A stretch of 64,000 nucleotides of DNA from assembly GCA_029975965.1 (NCBI GenBank), contig JARKOV010000093.1:1-64000 (forward strand). The letters run 5' to 3'. The translations under genes were made by a program, and so were the position numbers. The notes under the pieces are model-generated. The model was not told where the DNA came from, ran no database searches, and saw nothing but the letters and a program-made list of their open reading frames with translations. Shown piece by piece: positions 18,960-28,915 of this stretch. This DNA is from Anaerolinea sp. GTDB taxonomy: Bacteria > Chloroflexota > Anaerolineae > Anaerolineales > Anaerolineaceae. Each line of letters opens with the position of its first letter. Position 1 is the first letter of the stretch.

Positions 18960-20450
18960 CTATCGGCTTAACCCGCGGTCCAATCCGCGGCTGGCCTGTT
19001 GGATCTTTCGACAACGGCCTGTCCAGTGCCGGGCAATCTCGAGCGGCGTGTTAAACCAGAAATCCCCCTGCTGGTGAAGATGGACAAGCAATTGTTGATA
19101 TGTTTTTCGCCACTCCGGGAACAGGCAATCGTCGTAGACATAATCGTGGATATCCAGGGTGAAACACCCGCCCTGTTCGAGCACGCGGTCGGTCAGGTGA
19201 ATCAAGGTCTCCACCCGTCCGGTTCCATCCTGGTTGTATTTGAGGTAACGGAAGAGCTGATCGTCCATCCAGCCGGTGGGCAGTTGCAGCGTTTTCAGTT
19301 CACGTTGCTCCTGCTGGTGGAACGGAAAGTAAGGATGCGAAATACTACGCCGCCAGCCCAGGTAGTGGTCATGGATCACCGAGGCATCGTATTCCAGGCC
19401 CAGCTTTTCGTGCATCCCCAGCGTCTCCTCCGGATCGTCGGGGTTCATGTGCCAGTAATGATGACGGTTTCCGTTCACCGTTCCCTGGCTGGATTCTTCG
19501 AGGATTTCTTTCTCGCGCTTAAATTTCGCGAAGTCCTGGTAGGCCAGGTAACTGGCATGCAGTCCCACCTCGAACCCCTCGTCATGGAGGTATTGAAAAA
19601 GCCGGCGGAATTTAGGGCTGGTAACATCGTAGAAGGTGTCGGGAAGCCCGGTAGCGTACTCGAGCAGCGACCCTTTGCGCGCGACAAAATAGAAGGCGGA
19701 GCGCAGGCCGAGGCTTTTTTCCAGGTCAACCCAATTGTGGAACTGCCAGTGGGTGCGCCGCCCGGTCAGCAGGTCGAAAGCCGGCCGGATGCCCCGGCTG
19801 CCCATCGCCGCCATTTTCCGCACCGGCTCCAGAAGCCGGTACACTTCCGGGTAATCCACATCGTGCCCTGCCGCCAGCGCCGCCCTCTTTCCGGCGGGCC
19901 AGCGCGCGATTGGCGCGGGATACCCCAATTGGATAAGCGTTTCTTCAAACCAGTGGATGATCTGGCTGACCAGCGCCCGGTGCGCGACTCGCTCGCGGTG
20001 GAAAACTGTCGCCTCGAGCTGGTAAAAACCGTGCTTTTCTCTCGGGAAGTAACGCTCTTCCTGACCGGTCGCCAGCCAAAAAGCGTCGAAAATCACATCT
20101 CGGCGGCAAACCACCTTACCATCTTCGATCGACACCACATCCTGGGGCGCCGCTTGCCCCTGGTAGAGCGGGAACACCAGCGAAGAGCCATTCGGGCAGT
20201 GGAGGCTTTCCAATCGAAAGCGGGAGGGCTGCGGCCAGGCAGAAGGATCCGCCAGGACGAGCAGCTTTGCCGTGGGTGCATCTTCAAGACGCGCCACCCA
20301 GGCGACATCGCAAGGCTCTCCAGGAGACACCTCCTGCCAGGCCCAACCGCACGTGGCGAAAATCAGTCGCCACACCCAATGAATCGCCGGAGCATGGAGT
20401 CGCTCCAAATCTGGATCCAGGCTGATGCGTAGTTGAGGGATCGACTCCAT
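18960..20450 (-). CDS. Polysaccharide deacetylase-like protein
   Basis: This is a soluble protein of about 496 residues without a signal peptide. The central and C-terminal part shows a divergent NodB-type fold: LAAGHDVDYPEVYRLLEPV near residue 190 supplies the Asp-x-Asp/His motif and GFEVGLHASYLAYQDFAKFK near 300 supplies the second His motif. It ends with TLDIHDYVYDDCLFPEWR, which resembles a late catalytic His motif. The first 150 residues are unlike NodB and may bind the substrate. The ATG at 20450 is chosen over a TTG at 20465. Proteins of this type are common in exopolysaccharide loci, where they deacetylate or bind glycans. Enzyme activity is not proven by sequence. Confidence 0.75.
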   Translation of the reverse strand: MESIPQLRISLDPDLERLHAPAIHWVWRLIFATCGWAWQEVSPGEPCDVAWVARLEDAPTAKLLVLADPSAWPQPSRFRLESLHCPNGSSLVFPLYQGQAAPQDVVSIEDGKVVCRRDVIFDAFWLATGQEERYFPREKHGFYQLEATVFHRERVAHRALVSQIIHWFEETLIQLGYPAPIARWPAGKRAALAAGHDVDYPEVYRLLEPVRKMAAMGSRGIRPAFDLLTGRRTHWQFHNWVDLEKSLGLRSAFYFVARKGSLLEYATGLPDTFYDVTSPKFRRLFQYLHDEGFEVGLHASYLAYQDFAKFKREKEILEESSQGTVNGNRHHYWHMNPDDPEETLGMHEKLGLEYDASVIHDHYLGWRRSISHPYFPFHQQEQRELKTLQLPTGWMDDQLFRYLKYNQDGTGRVETLIHLTDRVLEQGGCFTLDIHDYVYDDCLFPEWRKTYQQLLVHLHQQGDFWFNTPLEIARHWTGRCRKIQQASRGLDRGLSR

Positions 20451-20478
20451 GGCTCCGTCTGTCAACAGAATTTACCGC

Positions 20479-23316
20479 TTAAGGCGCCTTGAGGATCATG
20501 GGCAGGTAGAGATAGAGCGTCCGCACAATGACCTGCGTCGTATCCGAATCGGATGACCCGTCCTCGTCGCTGACGCGAGCCCGCACGGTGAAAGTGCCTT
20601 CCGATGCGAAGGAGCAGACTCCCACGTTGCTGGCCTGCGGTCCAACCTCGTAGACACCGTTGTCGTCGCAGTCGAACTCGTAGGCCAGCGTGTCGCCAGC
20701 GTATGCCGTAACGAGCACGGTGATGTTCACGTTGGCGTTGACGCCAACCGGCCCGCTGTTGGTCACCGAGGTGATCTGCGGCGCGACGTTGTTGACCGTC
20801 ACAAGCTTGGAGTAGATCGGCGAGAGACCACCGTCTTTATCACGGATTTGACCGCGCACCGTCACCGAGCCGTCGTCGGTCGTCGGGCAGGCCGCCGTGC
20901 TGGTCGTGCTGAAGCTCCCCAAAGCCCCCGAACCGCAGTCAAAGGCGTACTCAAACCCGGCGGCCACGTCGGCGCTCGAAGGATCAACCGGCGAGGTCAG
21001 CGAGATGGCGATATTCTCGCCCTCGTTGACCGAGTTGGGCGCGTTGAAGGTAGCCGTCGGCGCGACGTTGTTCACCGTGACGATCGCCGAGTAAATTGGC
21101 GAGAGGCCGCCGTCCTTATCGCGCACCTGCCCGCGCACCGTCACCAGGCCGTTGTCGGTCGTCGGGCAATTCGCCGTGCTGGACGCGCCGAAACTGCCCA
21201 GGGAACCCGAGCCGCAGTCAAAGGCATATTGCAGCGAAGCCAGGTCCACGCTCGATGGGTCGACCGGCGCGGTGAACGACAGGGCGATGTTGCTGCCCTC
21301 GTTGACCGAGGTCGGCGCGTTGAAGGTGGCGCTTGGCGCGACGTTGTTCACCGTGACCGTTGCCGTGTAGATCGGCGATTCGCCCATGTCCTTGTCGCGG
21401 ATTTGCCCGCGCACCGTCAAGGTGCCGTTGTCGTTCGGGGTGCAGTTGGCGGTGCTAGAAGACGAATAGCTCCCAAACGTACCGCTTCCACAGTCAAACC
21501 GGTAGTTGAACCCCGCCGCCACGTCGGCAGTCGAGGGGTCAACCGGCGAGGTCAAGGATATCTGGAAGGGGGTGCCCTCATTGACCGCCGCGGACGGCGC
21601 GTTGAAAGTGGCGGTCGGCGGGACGTTGGCAACCGTCACCGTCGCCGAGTCGATGGTACTTTGGGGCACGTTGTCGGTCACCCTCAACTGGATGGTGAAG
21701 CTGCCGTTGTCCGTCCATGTGCCGTTGACGTTCTGACCGGGCGTTTCAAAATCGGGGTTGGCGTCCAAGTTCCAGGCGAAGGTCACCGGGCCACCTTCGG
21801 GGTCGCTGCCCGTCCCGATCAATGCAATTGGCGAGCCTTCAAAACCATTATAGGGTCCGCCAGCATCCGCCAGGGGTGGAAGGTTCGGCACCACCACGGT
21901 CACATTCGAAGAGTCGCTCAGCGAGCCACCCGTCGTCCGGTTGAGCGTGCCGGTCACAGCGTTGTTATACGTTCCGGCGGTAGCCGGAGCGGTGAACAAA
22001 CCGTTGGCGTCGATGCTGCCCACCGTGCTCGTCCAGTTGATCGTCACCCCGCTGACCACCGTGTTGTTGGCATCCCGCGCGGTAGCGGTGAACTGCTGGG
22101 TCGTCCCGGCATTCATCGTCACCGAAGCCGGGGTGACATCCAGGGTGGTCGGCCCGTAATAGTTCGCCGTGATCGACTGCAGCTCGGCGGTCGAGGTGCG
22201 GCTGGTCGACCCGAAGTTGAGCTGGTAGCGGAAGTAGCGCCCGCTGGCGATGTTCAACCCGCTCGAGGTGCCGCTGGCCGCGTTGATCGGCGAGGACCAG
22301 CTCGACCAGGTCGTGCCATCCAGCGAGGTGCTCGCCTGTATGGTCAGGGTCGAGCCGCTGGGGACGCTCGCCGCCCAGGAGAGGTTGGAGAAGTTGACCA
22401 CCCCGCCCGCATCGTAGGCGCAGGAGATGAAGGTGCCGGTGGTCGGGTACTGCCCGGCGCGCACCCAGTCGACCTGCATCGGGGCATTCCCATACGTGTA
22501 CGATTCGTCCATGTGGTAGAAAAGAACCCGCGCGATGAGGCTATCGCCCCCCGCCAGTTGTTCTGTCATGGTGGACTGGAGCACGCCATCGATGTAATAT
22601 TCGGTGTCGGTCGCTCCCCACACGATGCGGTACACATGCCACTGGGTCAGGTCTGGATCGGTAAACTCATCATCGTCATAATACGTTTCCGTCCCATCTG
22701 CGAGGCGGGTCAACAAGTTATTCGAACCCGAATCCTGCGTGAGGAAAATCCGCACCGCCGTGTCGGCAGTGATCGGCGCGCCGGGCTCAGATGGTGGAGC
22801 AGGCGGCATGTTGCGGTAGAAACCAATGTCGGTGTTCGATGCATTGTTGGCATTCGAGCGCACCAGCGCCCGCGCCTCCATGAACCGCCCGGATTGATTG
22901 AATTGGGTAACAGATTGGACGTAGTTTCCATCCAGGGTCAACAATCCCCCCGCCACGACAGGATCCAGTAGGTACCAGTCGTAAATTCTGCCCGAGTTCC
23001 ACACCGCCGGGTTCACCGCTCCGTCGACGCTGAAGTAATCTTCCAGCGTCGCCAGCAGGCGCACTTCGCCGTCGGGGTTGGTGTTGGTCACCGTGGTGCC
23101 GGTCATCGTCGTGGTGCACCCGGTGAATTGCGCCGCGGTGTTGTAGGTGACAAACCCGGTCGGCCCGCCTGGACCCGCCGCCTGCACGACCTCCACAAAC
23201 GGTTGCCCGATTTGGAGCAGGAGCGCCAGCACGATCAGCATGGAATAGACCAGCATCCATGCTTTGCGCCCGCGCAAACGGCTCCTCTGACCATACATTT
23301 CAATTTTTGTTTCCAT
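20479..23316 (-). CDS. Large secreted Ig/PKD-type surface protein
   Basis: The protein has 945 residues when begun at ATG 23316, which has an ideal GGGAGGG ribosome site 5 bases upstream. A long hydrophobic signal segment (residues about 18-45) is followed by a module with LEDYFSVDGAVNPAVWNSGR that recurs twice in the protein at 50083-53841. Next come a Big-type Ig domain (LDVTPASVTMNAGTTQQFTA), one PKD-like domain (DAGGPYNGFEGSPIALIG), and three near-identical 92-94-residue Ig-like repeats. The chain ends YLYLPMILKAP. This is a fibrous cell-surface protein, probably adhesive or structural, and its place in a polysaccharide operon suggests that the glycan may bind or modify it. Confidence 0.85.
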   Translation of the reverse strand: METKIEMYGQRSRLRGRKAWMLVYSMLIVLALLLQIGQPFVEVVQAAGPGGPTGFVTYNTAAQFTGCTTTMTGTTVTNTNPDGEVRLLATLEDYFSVDGAVNPAVWNSGRIYDWYLLDPVVAGGLLTLDGNYVQSVTQFNQSGRFMEARALVRSNANNASNTDIGFYRNMPPAPPSEPGAPITADTAVRIFLTQDSGSNNLLTRLADGTETYYDDDEFTDPDLTQWHVYRIVWGATDTEYYIDGVLQSTMTEQLAGGDSLIARVLFYHMDESYTYGNAPMQVDWVRAGQYPTTGTFISCAYDAGGVVNFSNLSWAASVPSGSTLTIQASTSLDGTTWSSWSSPINAASGTSSGLNIASGRYFRYQLNFGSTSRTSTAELQSITANYYGPTTLDVTPASVTMNAGTTQQFTATARDANNTVVSGVTINWTSTVGSIDANGLFTAPATAGTYNNAVTGTLNRTTGGSLSDSSNVTVVVPNLPPLADAGGPYNGFEGSPIALIGTGSDPEGGPVTFAWNLDANPDFETPGQNVNGTWTDNGSFTIQLRVTDNVPQSTIDSATVTVANVPPTATFNAPSAAVNEGTPFQISLTSPVDPSTADVAAGFNYRFDCGSGTFGSYSSSSTANCTPNDNGTLTVRGQIRDKDMGESPIYTATVTVNNVAPSATFNAPTSVNEGSNIALSFTAPVDPSSVDLASLQYAFDCGSGSLGSFGASSTANCPTTDNGLVTVRGQVRDKDGGLSPIYSAIVTVNNVAPTATFNAPNSVNEGENIAISLTSPVDPSSADVAAGFEYAFDCGSGALGSFSTTSTAACPTTDDGSVTVRGQIRDKDGGLSPIYSKLVTVNNVAPQITSVTNSGPVGVNANVNITVLVTAYAGDTLAYEFDCDDNGVYEVGPQASNVGVCSFASEGTFTVRARVSDEDGSSDSDTTQVIVRTLYLYLPMILKAP
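20780..21617 (-). repeat. Three tandem 276-282 base coding repeats
   Basis: Within the surface-protein gene, the sequence around GGCGCGACGTTGTT recurs at 20780, 21059, 21335 and, diverged, at 21617. The steps of 279, 276 and 282 bases are all multiples of three, so they add whole 92-94-residue Ig-like units. The units share VDPSSADVAAGFEYAFDCGS and VTVRGQIRDKDGGLSPIY. They make a site for unequal recombination and length variation. Confidence 0.85.
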
Positions 23317-23420
23317 ATATCCCTCCCTGGAACCAAACGGAAGATGTGTTCTGCGAAGTTCGCTGCGACGATGATAATCTTGTATGAAATATGATATTTG
23401 CCATTGTACGCTCATTATCG

Positions 23421-24305
23421 TTAATCATGGGCCAATAGCCAGGTTAATAAGTCGTCAGCCGCTATCTTTGAAAACCGCAGTGGCCAATTGGCGTCGTCCC
23501 AGTTAATGGGACCTTGAGAGATATCAAAAAGGGTGTGCTCGGTGTAGGGCACAATGCGAAAGCTCGCATCCCCACCGAATTCCTTCCGATGAGCCTCGAC
23601 CGCTTCTTCGGTGATTGCGCGAAGCTCGGGCTCGCTGTCGGACACGAGGATATGAATAGGGCTCTCGACCGGTAAGACCTCCTTTCCTTTCAACAGGCTG
23701 GAGAGCAATACCACGCCATGCACGGGAGCAATATCGGTAAATTGATCGTAGCGGTCTGCCAGGATCTGCGTGCCAACGCTTTGCGCAACCACATAAATCC
23801 TCTCCCGGTCAAATCCGGTCAGGGCGGTCGCTGCCCGGTAAGCCGCCAGGGCGTCTTGCGCCTCACAGCACCCGTAAACACCTTCGCTTTGCCCGTTACC
23901 GCGCTTGTCAAACCGGAATACCGCGTAGCCGTTTGGCACCAAGAACGCCGCCAGGTACTGGTATGAATCGCGGTCCACCGGCCCGGAGTGATGGAGGATG
24001 AAGACAAGCGGCGGGTCGTCCACCCCCGGCGGCAGGTCCAACTGCCCGGCTAAGCGTGTGCCATCCTCGCTCTGAAAGCTCACCTGCCGGACCATCGATT
24101 CGAAAGGGATCAAGACGAAGGGCGATTGCCCTGTCCCTTGCCCGGCGGTCGGTTCGGCTCTCGCGGTCGGGCTGGGCTGGGTATCCGGTGGTTTGCCGGC
24201 GCAGCCCGCGCCCGTCAGGGGAAACAACCACAACAGAAGCAGCAGGATGGCTCGCTTGTAGCGCATGGTTTGTGGCGCGCGGAGCGCTCGCAACCGGGGG
24301 ACCAC
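23421..24305 (-). CDS. Alpha/beta-hydrolase lipoprotein
   Basis: The protein has 294 residues from a GTG at 24305 that directly abuts the upstream stop; an internal ATG at 24266 (MRYKRAIL) would also give a good lipoprotein signal with lipobox LTGAGC. The mature part is an alpha/beta hydrolase: oxyanion loop FILHHSGPVDRDS, strand and turn YAVFRFDKRGNGQSEG, nucleophile elbow VVAQSVGTQ (the first Gly of GxSxG is Ala), acid region HILVSDSEPEL, and a possible catalytic His in YTEHTLFD. It is probably an esterase or acyl-transfer enzyme on the outer face of the membrane, perhaps trimming acyl groups from the glycan. It ends about 105 bases right of the surface-protein start. Confidence 0.8.
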   Translation of the reverse strand: MVPRLRALRAPQTMRYKRAILLLLLWLFPLTGAGCAGKPPDTQPSPTARAEPTAGQGTGQSPFVLIPFESMVRQVSFQSEDGTRLAGQLDLPPGVDDPPLVFILHHSGPVDRDSYQYLAAFLVPNGYAVFRFDKRGNGQSEGVYGCCEAQDALAAYRAATALTGFDRERIYVVAQSVGTQILADRYDQFTDIAPVHGVVLLSSLLKGKEVLPVESPIHILVSDSEPELRAITEEAVEAHRKEFGGDASFRIVPYTEHTLFDISQGPINWDDANWPLRFSKIAADDLLTWLLAHD

Positions 24306-26309
24306 TCACCGGTATTGGGCCATGATGCCCAACCTGCCGGGCGAAACAGGAAACCAGCCGTATTCGAGACCGCCAACTTTCTCCACGGTAATGGCAACCG
24401 GCGCCCCATCCACGCGCACCTGGTCCAGGCGCATGGCGTTCCATGCCACGGGCAGCATCACCGCCAGCGACAGTTGCGGGACCCCGTCCGTCTCCACCTC
24501 AAATTCCAGGCGTCCGGCCGCAGCGTCCGCCGACCAGCGGCGCATCTGGGCTTGCTGGCGCGCCTCGGTGAAACGGTACCAGCTCTCAGCAGTCCAGATT
24601 GGGAATCCCAATTCGACAGCCGCCGAGAGCGACCCCTCCATAAAACGCGTCGCATTGCGCACGTACTGCTCTTCGAAGGCAAACAGGTCGACGTGGTACT
24701 GCGCCGCGACCGCCACCCCGACTGCAGCCGCCCGCTGGAGCACCTGCTCGGCCACCTGCACGGCCTCGTCGGCGGTCAGGTCGACCCAGCCACCGCCCCA
24801 GGGCACCTTCATCAGGTGCTCGTCGACCAGTTGGGTCACCTGCTGGTAGATGGTCAGCAACCGCCCTTGCTCGTCGATGAATTTCATCGGCAACCCGCTG
24901 GCGTTGAAAAACCCGTTGACCCACTCGCCCGATGCCTTCTGAAACGCCGTGCCGTAGTGGTAGTAATCCATGTTCATGCGGATGCCGTGGGATGCCTGGA
25001 CTCGCGCTGTCTCGACCCAGCCCGACCAAAGGATACGGTGCGTGCGCGTGGTGGGTGAGATCGGGCCGTAGCCAAAACCGAGGAAGCTCTTCTGATAGGC
25101 TTCCCAACCCGCTTCCAGGCCCTCTTCGACGTAGGGGTGCAGCCCAAATTCATGTCCACGAGCCCGCCAGCCGGCCACATCATCGGGCGTGGGGTAGCTG
25201 AGGTTATTCGCCACGATCGACCCCACCAACGGGACGCCGGCCAACTCGGCCCGCCCGCGCTGGACGAGGCGGCGCAGCTTGCTCATCACCTCAGGCGTAT
25301 GGTAAATGCTCATCTGCCCGTCGTACCGCTCGACCAGTCCCAAGGCTTTCTCGATCGTCCCAGGCGCGTTCTGGTGCGAGTCGCCGGTGGCGATCAACAC
25401 CCCCCGCTTTCCCGCCGGAAAGTAGCCCAGGCGCGGCAGGGGCAGGTGCTCCTCCAGCATGTCGGTGATGATCCGGCTCAACAGGCGCATTTGCTCGTCA
25501 GCCTGGGGGATGTCCAGCCGGTCGAGGTCCATCCAGCCCACGAACATATCCACCCCGCGGATGCCCAGGCGACCGTCGCGCTCCTGGTCGGCCCAGGCCG
25601 GGTTCCCCTGGCGGCTGAGCACCACGCTGCGGGCGAGATCGTAACACCAGCAAGCCGCGCGGCCTTCGCCAAAGGCGTGGATGGTTACGGCAGGGAATTG
25701 AGTCGGGCGGTCATCCATTCCAGAAACCCAGGCGACCACTTCAACCCCGGCCGGGCGGTAATAATCTGCCACGCCGTGAAATTGCAGCGCCCTGGTTTCC
25801 AGCCCCTGCGCCAGCGGGTGGGCAGCATCCATCTGCATGTATCCACCATCCAGCTCGCCCGGCAGTCGCTCCAGGCCAAGCGTTTCAGCCAGGTGCGCAT
25901 CCGGACGGAAGGCGACCAACCCGCCACCCTGGGAGACGAACGCCGCGAGACGTTCTGCTTGCGCCGCGTTCAAGCCACCCTCAGCCAGCAGGATCACCCG
26001 GAAAGAGTCGAGCGGTTGCGCGCCGATTTCGTCCCAGCTCAGCGTGACAAAGCCCGGGATGCCCTCCGCGCGCAGGATTTCACCCAGGTATTCGCCGAAG
26101 GGATTTTCCGCGCCCGGATCGCGCAGGATCAGGATCAACGCGCTGGAATCTTCGCTCTCGCCGTTGCTCACATAAGGAGACGTCGGCGCAGGAAGCGCAT
26201 CGACCGTGTTCCACACGCCGTAACCGGCCGCCGAGGCGACCACCAGGCCGCCTCCGAGGGCGCCGGCCAGTTGCAAGAATCGCCGTCTTGAGAGCTTTGT
26301 AGCTGTCAC
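24306..26309 (-). CDS. Tat-exported deacetylase-like protein with GATase-like N-domain
   Basis: The protein has 667 residues. A twin-arginine signal (LSRRRFLQLAG, residues 6-16) leads to an N-terminal domain of about 230 residues resembling a class-I glutamine-amidotransferase/ThuA-like fold (FGEYLGEILRAEGIPGF, GGLVAFRPDAHLAE). A NodB-like deacetylase region follows, with LIATGDSHQN as the Asp/His metal motif and GHEFGLHPYVEEG as the second His motif. The protein at 34285-36957 has the same two-domain order and many identical stretches, for example IPQADEQMRL and the R-Q-G-N-P-A segment, so they are paralogues. Likely role is remodelling extracellular glycan. The Tat route implies folding, perhaps with metal, before export. 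Confidence 0.78.
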   Translation of the reverse strand: MTATKLSRRRFLQLAGALGGGLVVASAAGYGVWNTVDALPAPTSPYVSNGESEDSSALILILRDPGAENPFGEYLGEILRAEGIPGFVTLSWDEIGAQPLDSFRVILLAEGGLNAAQAERLAAFVSQGGGLVAFRPDAHLAETLGLERLPGELDGGYMQMDAAHPLAQGLETRALQFHGVADYYRPAGVEVVAWVSGMDDRPTQFPAVTIHAFGEGRAACWCYDLARSVVLSRQGNPAWADQERDGRLGIRGVDMFVGWMDLDRLDIPQADEQMRLLSRIITDMLEEHLPLPRLGYFPAGKRGVLIATGDSHQNAPGTIEKALGLVERYDGQMSIYHTPEVMSKLRRLVQRGRAELAGVPLVGSIVANNLSYPTPDDVAGWRARGHEFGLHPYVEEGLEAGWEAYQKSFLGFGYGPISPTTRTHRILWSGWVETARVQASHGIRMNMDYYHYGTAFQKASGEWVNGFFNASGLPMKFIDEQGRLLTIYQQVTQLVDEHLMKVPWGGGWVDLTADEAVQVAEQVLQRAAAVGVAVAAQYHVDLFAFEEQYVRNATRFMEGSLSAAVELGFPIWTAESWYRFTEARQQAQMRRWSADAAAGRLEFEVETDGVPQLSLAVMLPVAWNAMRLDQVRVDGAPVAITVEKVGGLEYGWFPVSPGRLGIMAQYR

Positions 26310-26312
26310 GGA

Positions 26313-27554
26313 TTACTTATGCGGGGCTCGTTGATTAGCCGACCTGCGGATGAAATAAAACACCCCCAGGCCAAAGAGAACTATCGCAAATAGGGTGATC
26401 ACGATGGCGCTGGTGGAATTGATCACCACCGGCAGGTATGTCTCGCTCCACCATCCAGGGACGGGCGTGCGCGTCGGTGTGCGCGTGGGCGTGACGGTCG
26501 CCGTGCGGGTTGGTGTTCGAGTGAGCGTAGCTGCAGCCGGTTGGGTCGCGGTAGCGGTGGCCGTGCTGGTCGCGGTGGCTGTAACCGTGTTGGTCGCGGT
26601 GGCTGTAGCCGTCCGGGTGGCGGTGGAGGTGATCTGCGGCGCGCCAAACGGCTGATCCGCCGAGTAGAGCGGCCCGGCCGGGCTTCCACCGTAGCGGCAG
26701 GTCCCTGTGCTGGGTCCGCCTGCAGCGCCCGACGAGTCGGTCACATTCCCGGTGCAGGCGCCCGCCGGCCCCTCGTCAAAATGATACAGCGCCATCGTGT
26801 TGGCGTCGGTGGTAAAAGCCGCGCTCGGGCGGGTGAAATTAGTGGTGTAGCGGATCGAGTTCGAGAGGCGCAACTCGTCGAAAAAGCCCGAATAGGACGG
26901 AAATTCGTTGACGTTATAGTCGTGCTTCTCCGCACCGATGACCAGGTATGGATCGTTTGGATAGGAGGTCGAGCGCCCATCCCGATAGCTCACATCTCCC
27001 GTCGGGCCTGATCCGTCGGCATCCAGCGTGCCATCGACATAAATCCTCAATTGGCCGGAGGTCGAATTGCGCGTGACGGCCACGTGATGCCAGTTCCCGT
27101 CGGCCACGTTCGCGCTGCCGCAAATGGTGTTGCCCGAGCCGCCCTGGCTGACGCCAAAGGCGACTCGCCCGCCGGAAATGGACACGCCAAAATCGCCATA
27201 ATCTCCGGGTCCAAAAATGTCCCGGTCGAGCAGGATGTTGCCGGTGATCCAGCCGGCATCGGTGTTGCACGATGCACCCGGCGAATCGTTCTCAGCCAGC
27301 GAAGCCTTCATCCACCACTCGATGGTGAAACTCGTTACGCCAATATCTGCGGGAACCGGTGGATCGACGCGGATTTCCACGCGGTCAATGCCGTTGACGC
27401 CATTACCGTAAAGCCTCAACGAGAAGTTCCCGCCCTGGGAATACACCGGTCGTGGTTGGCCGGCAAGCAGGCTCAATGCAACTGCAATCACTGCGATGAG
27501 GAGGAGCGCCGGACCTCCAAAACGCGTGAGGCCCGGCCCGGCTCGTCTTTTCAT
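26313..27554 (-). CDS. LamG-domain surface protein with C-terminal membrane anchor
   Basis: The protein has 413 residues: a signal peptide (residues about 15-40, cleavage near VYSQG), a laminin-G/concanavalin-like domain (FTIEWWMKASLAE, NWHHVAVTRNSTSGQLRIYV), and then a Thr/Ala/Arg/Pro-rich linker of about 60 residues. It ends with a single helix (AIVITLFAIVLFGLGVFYFI) and a basic tail. Just before the helix is ETYLPVVINS, similar to tails on other secreted proteins here. LamG domains bind carbohydrate or protein. Its start overlaps the stop of the next gene by 4 bases. It is likely a wall or surface glycan-binding protein. Confidence 0.82.
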   Translation of the reverse strand: MKRRAGPGLTRFGGPALLLIAVIAVALSLLAGQPRPVYSQGGNFSLRLYGNGVNGIDRVEIRVDPPVPADIGVTSFTIEWWMKASLAENDSPGASCNTDAGWITGNILLDRDIFGPGDYGDFGVSISGGRVAFGVSQGGSGNTICGSANVADGNWHHVAVTRNSTSGQLRIYVDGTLDADGSGPTGDVSYRDGRSTSYPNDPYLVIGAEKHDYNVNEFPSYSGFFDELRLSNSIRYTTNFTRPSAAFTTDANTMALYHFDEGPAGACTGNVTDSSGAAGGPSTGTCRYGGSPAGPLYSADQPFGAPQITSTATRTATATATNTVTATATSTATATATQPAAATLTRTPTRTATVTPTRTPTRTPVPGWWSETYLPVVINSTSAIVITLFAIVLFGLGVFYFIRRSANQRAPHK

Positions 27555-28915
27555 TCTTTCGATCCGATAGCGTCCGCGCGGCGCATGCGCTTATAGCGCG
27601 CGTTGTAGGTCTCTTGCGAGATGATCTCCACCTTGACCGGGATCTTGAAGGAGGCCAGCTTGTCACGGCAGAAGGCGAACATTCGCTGCTTGAAAGCGCG
27701 CGGGTCTTCGGGGGTCTTCAAGTTGACCCGAGCGGTGACCATGAAACCGGTGATCGGGTTCTTTTCGCCGAACACCACGGCGTCGTCCACGTTCTCCATC
27801 TGGAGCAACACGCTCTCCACCTCGGCGGGATAGACCTTCTGCCCGCCCACGTTGATGATCTCAGACTGGCGGCCCAAGATGCGCATGTACTCGCCGTCCA
27901 CTTCGACCATGTCGCCGGTGATCATCCAGCCTTCCTCGTTGAACGGGCTGGGTGCGTTGAGGTAACCCAGCATGGCTGAATCGGCCTTGATCCACAGGAT
28001 TCCGTCCACCACCTTGGTCTGGAACTCGTCTCCGCCGATTTTCACCCACAGCGAGCGGTTATCTTTGGACTTAGAGCGCAAAATTCCCAGCTCCGACAAC
28101 CCGTAGGTCTGCTGCAAGCGCACGTTGGGGAACACGTCGTTGATGCGCAGCAGGGTGCTCTCGGGCATCACTTCCGTCCCGTAGGTGACCAGCTTCAGAG
28201 ATGACATATCGTGCCGCTTGTAAGCTTCCGAGATGAGCAGCAGGTTGAGGAAGGTCGGCGAGGTGGGCAGCAATTCCACCTTGTAGTTGGCAATTGCCTG
28301 GCAGACCACATCCGGGTCGCGGCTGCGCACCGACACCACCGCCCCGCCGTTCGAGAGGGTGTAGAACAGCGTGTTGAGCCCGCCGATGTGGTCGAGGAGC
28401 AGGAAGGTCAGGGTGCACATCTTGTTGCGCGGCACCTTGAACTTATCCAGCAGCTTGGCGAAGTTGTGCAGAGCCGCCTTGCTCTTGCCGGTGGAGCCGG
28501 ACGAGAACAGCACCAGGCCCGGGTCGCCGCTTTCGCGCAACTTTAAGATCAACGGGTGGTCGGCGGTCACCGGGCGGCGCGTGATCGAATACTGATCCGC
28601 TTCGTCGAACGCGACGACCTCCTCAACCTGGGCGATCTCGAAGAATTCCTCGCGGTGTGCGGCTGCCGCCTGGGTAAAGGGCACCACGATCGTCCCACGG
28701 TTGATCAACGCCAGCAATGCTGCGATCGCATTCGGGCTGTAATCGCCGTCCAGGGCGACCACCTGACCGTTTTTCAAGCCATAGCGGTCGAGGTTGCCCT
28801 CCCATTCCTGCACTGCATCCAAAAGATCGGCATAAGTGATCGGCTTCTCGCGCCAATACATCGCCGGGTCGTTCTTAAATTCCGCCATGCGGTCCAAAAG
28901 CCAGGTAATGATCAT
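27551..28915 (-). CDS. AMP-forming acyl/aminoacyl ligase (ANL superfamily)
   Basis: This is a 454-residue adenylate-forming ligase. The P-loop-like motif LVLFSSGSTGKSKAALHNFA lies near residue 135. Later the YGLSELGI motif appears near 268 and GWMITGDMVEVDGEYMRILG near 330, and the catalytic Lys region is in the C-terminal subdomain (NARYKRMRR, residues 442-450). It activates a carboxylate with ATP for transfer to coenzyme A or an acyl carrier protein. It overlaps by 4 bases the SDR gene upstream, which follows an ACP gene, so the three form a small operon unit. The carried acid is not known. The chain is short for the family, with a compact N-terminal domain. Confidence 0.87.
   Translation of the reverse strand: MIITWLLDRMAEFKNDPAMYWREKPITYADLLDAVQEWEGNLDRYGLKNGQVVALDGDYSPNAIAALLALINRGTIVVPFTQAAAAHREEFFEIAQVEEVVAFDEADQYSITRRPVTADHPLILKLRESGDPGLVLFSSGSTGKSKAALHNFAKLLDKFKVPRNKMCTLTFLLLDHIGGLNTLFYTLSNGGAVVSVRSRDPDVVCQAIANYKVELLPTSPTFLNLLLISEAYKRHDMSSLKLVTYGTEVMPESTLLRINDVFPNVRLQQTYGLSELGILRSKSKDNRSLWVKIGGDEFQTKVVDGILWIKADSAMLGYLNAPSPFNEEGWMITGDMVEVDGEYMRILGRQSEIINVGGQKVYPAEVESVLLQMENVDDAVVFGEKNPITGFMVTARVNLKTPEDPRAFKQRMFAFCRDKLASFKIPVKVEIISQETYNARYKRMRRADAIGSKE

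Noticed and set aside
20848..22971. A 707-codon open frame on the plus strand
   Set aside because: It is antisense to the Ig-repeat surface-protein gene, and its length arises from the high-GC repeated sequence. It has no ribosome site, no recognizable domain and a biased Arg/Gly/Ala content.
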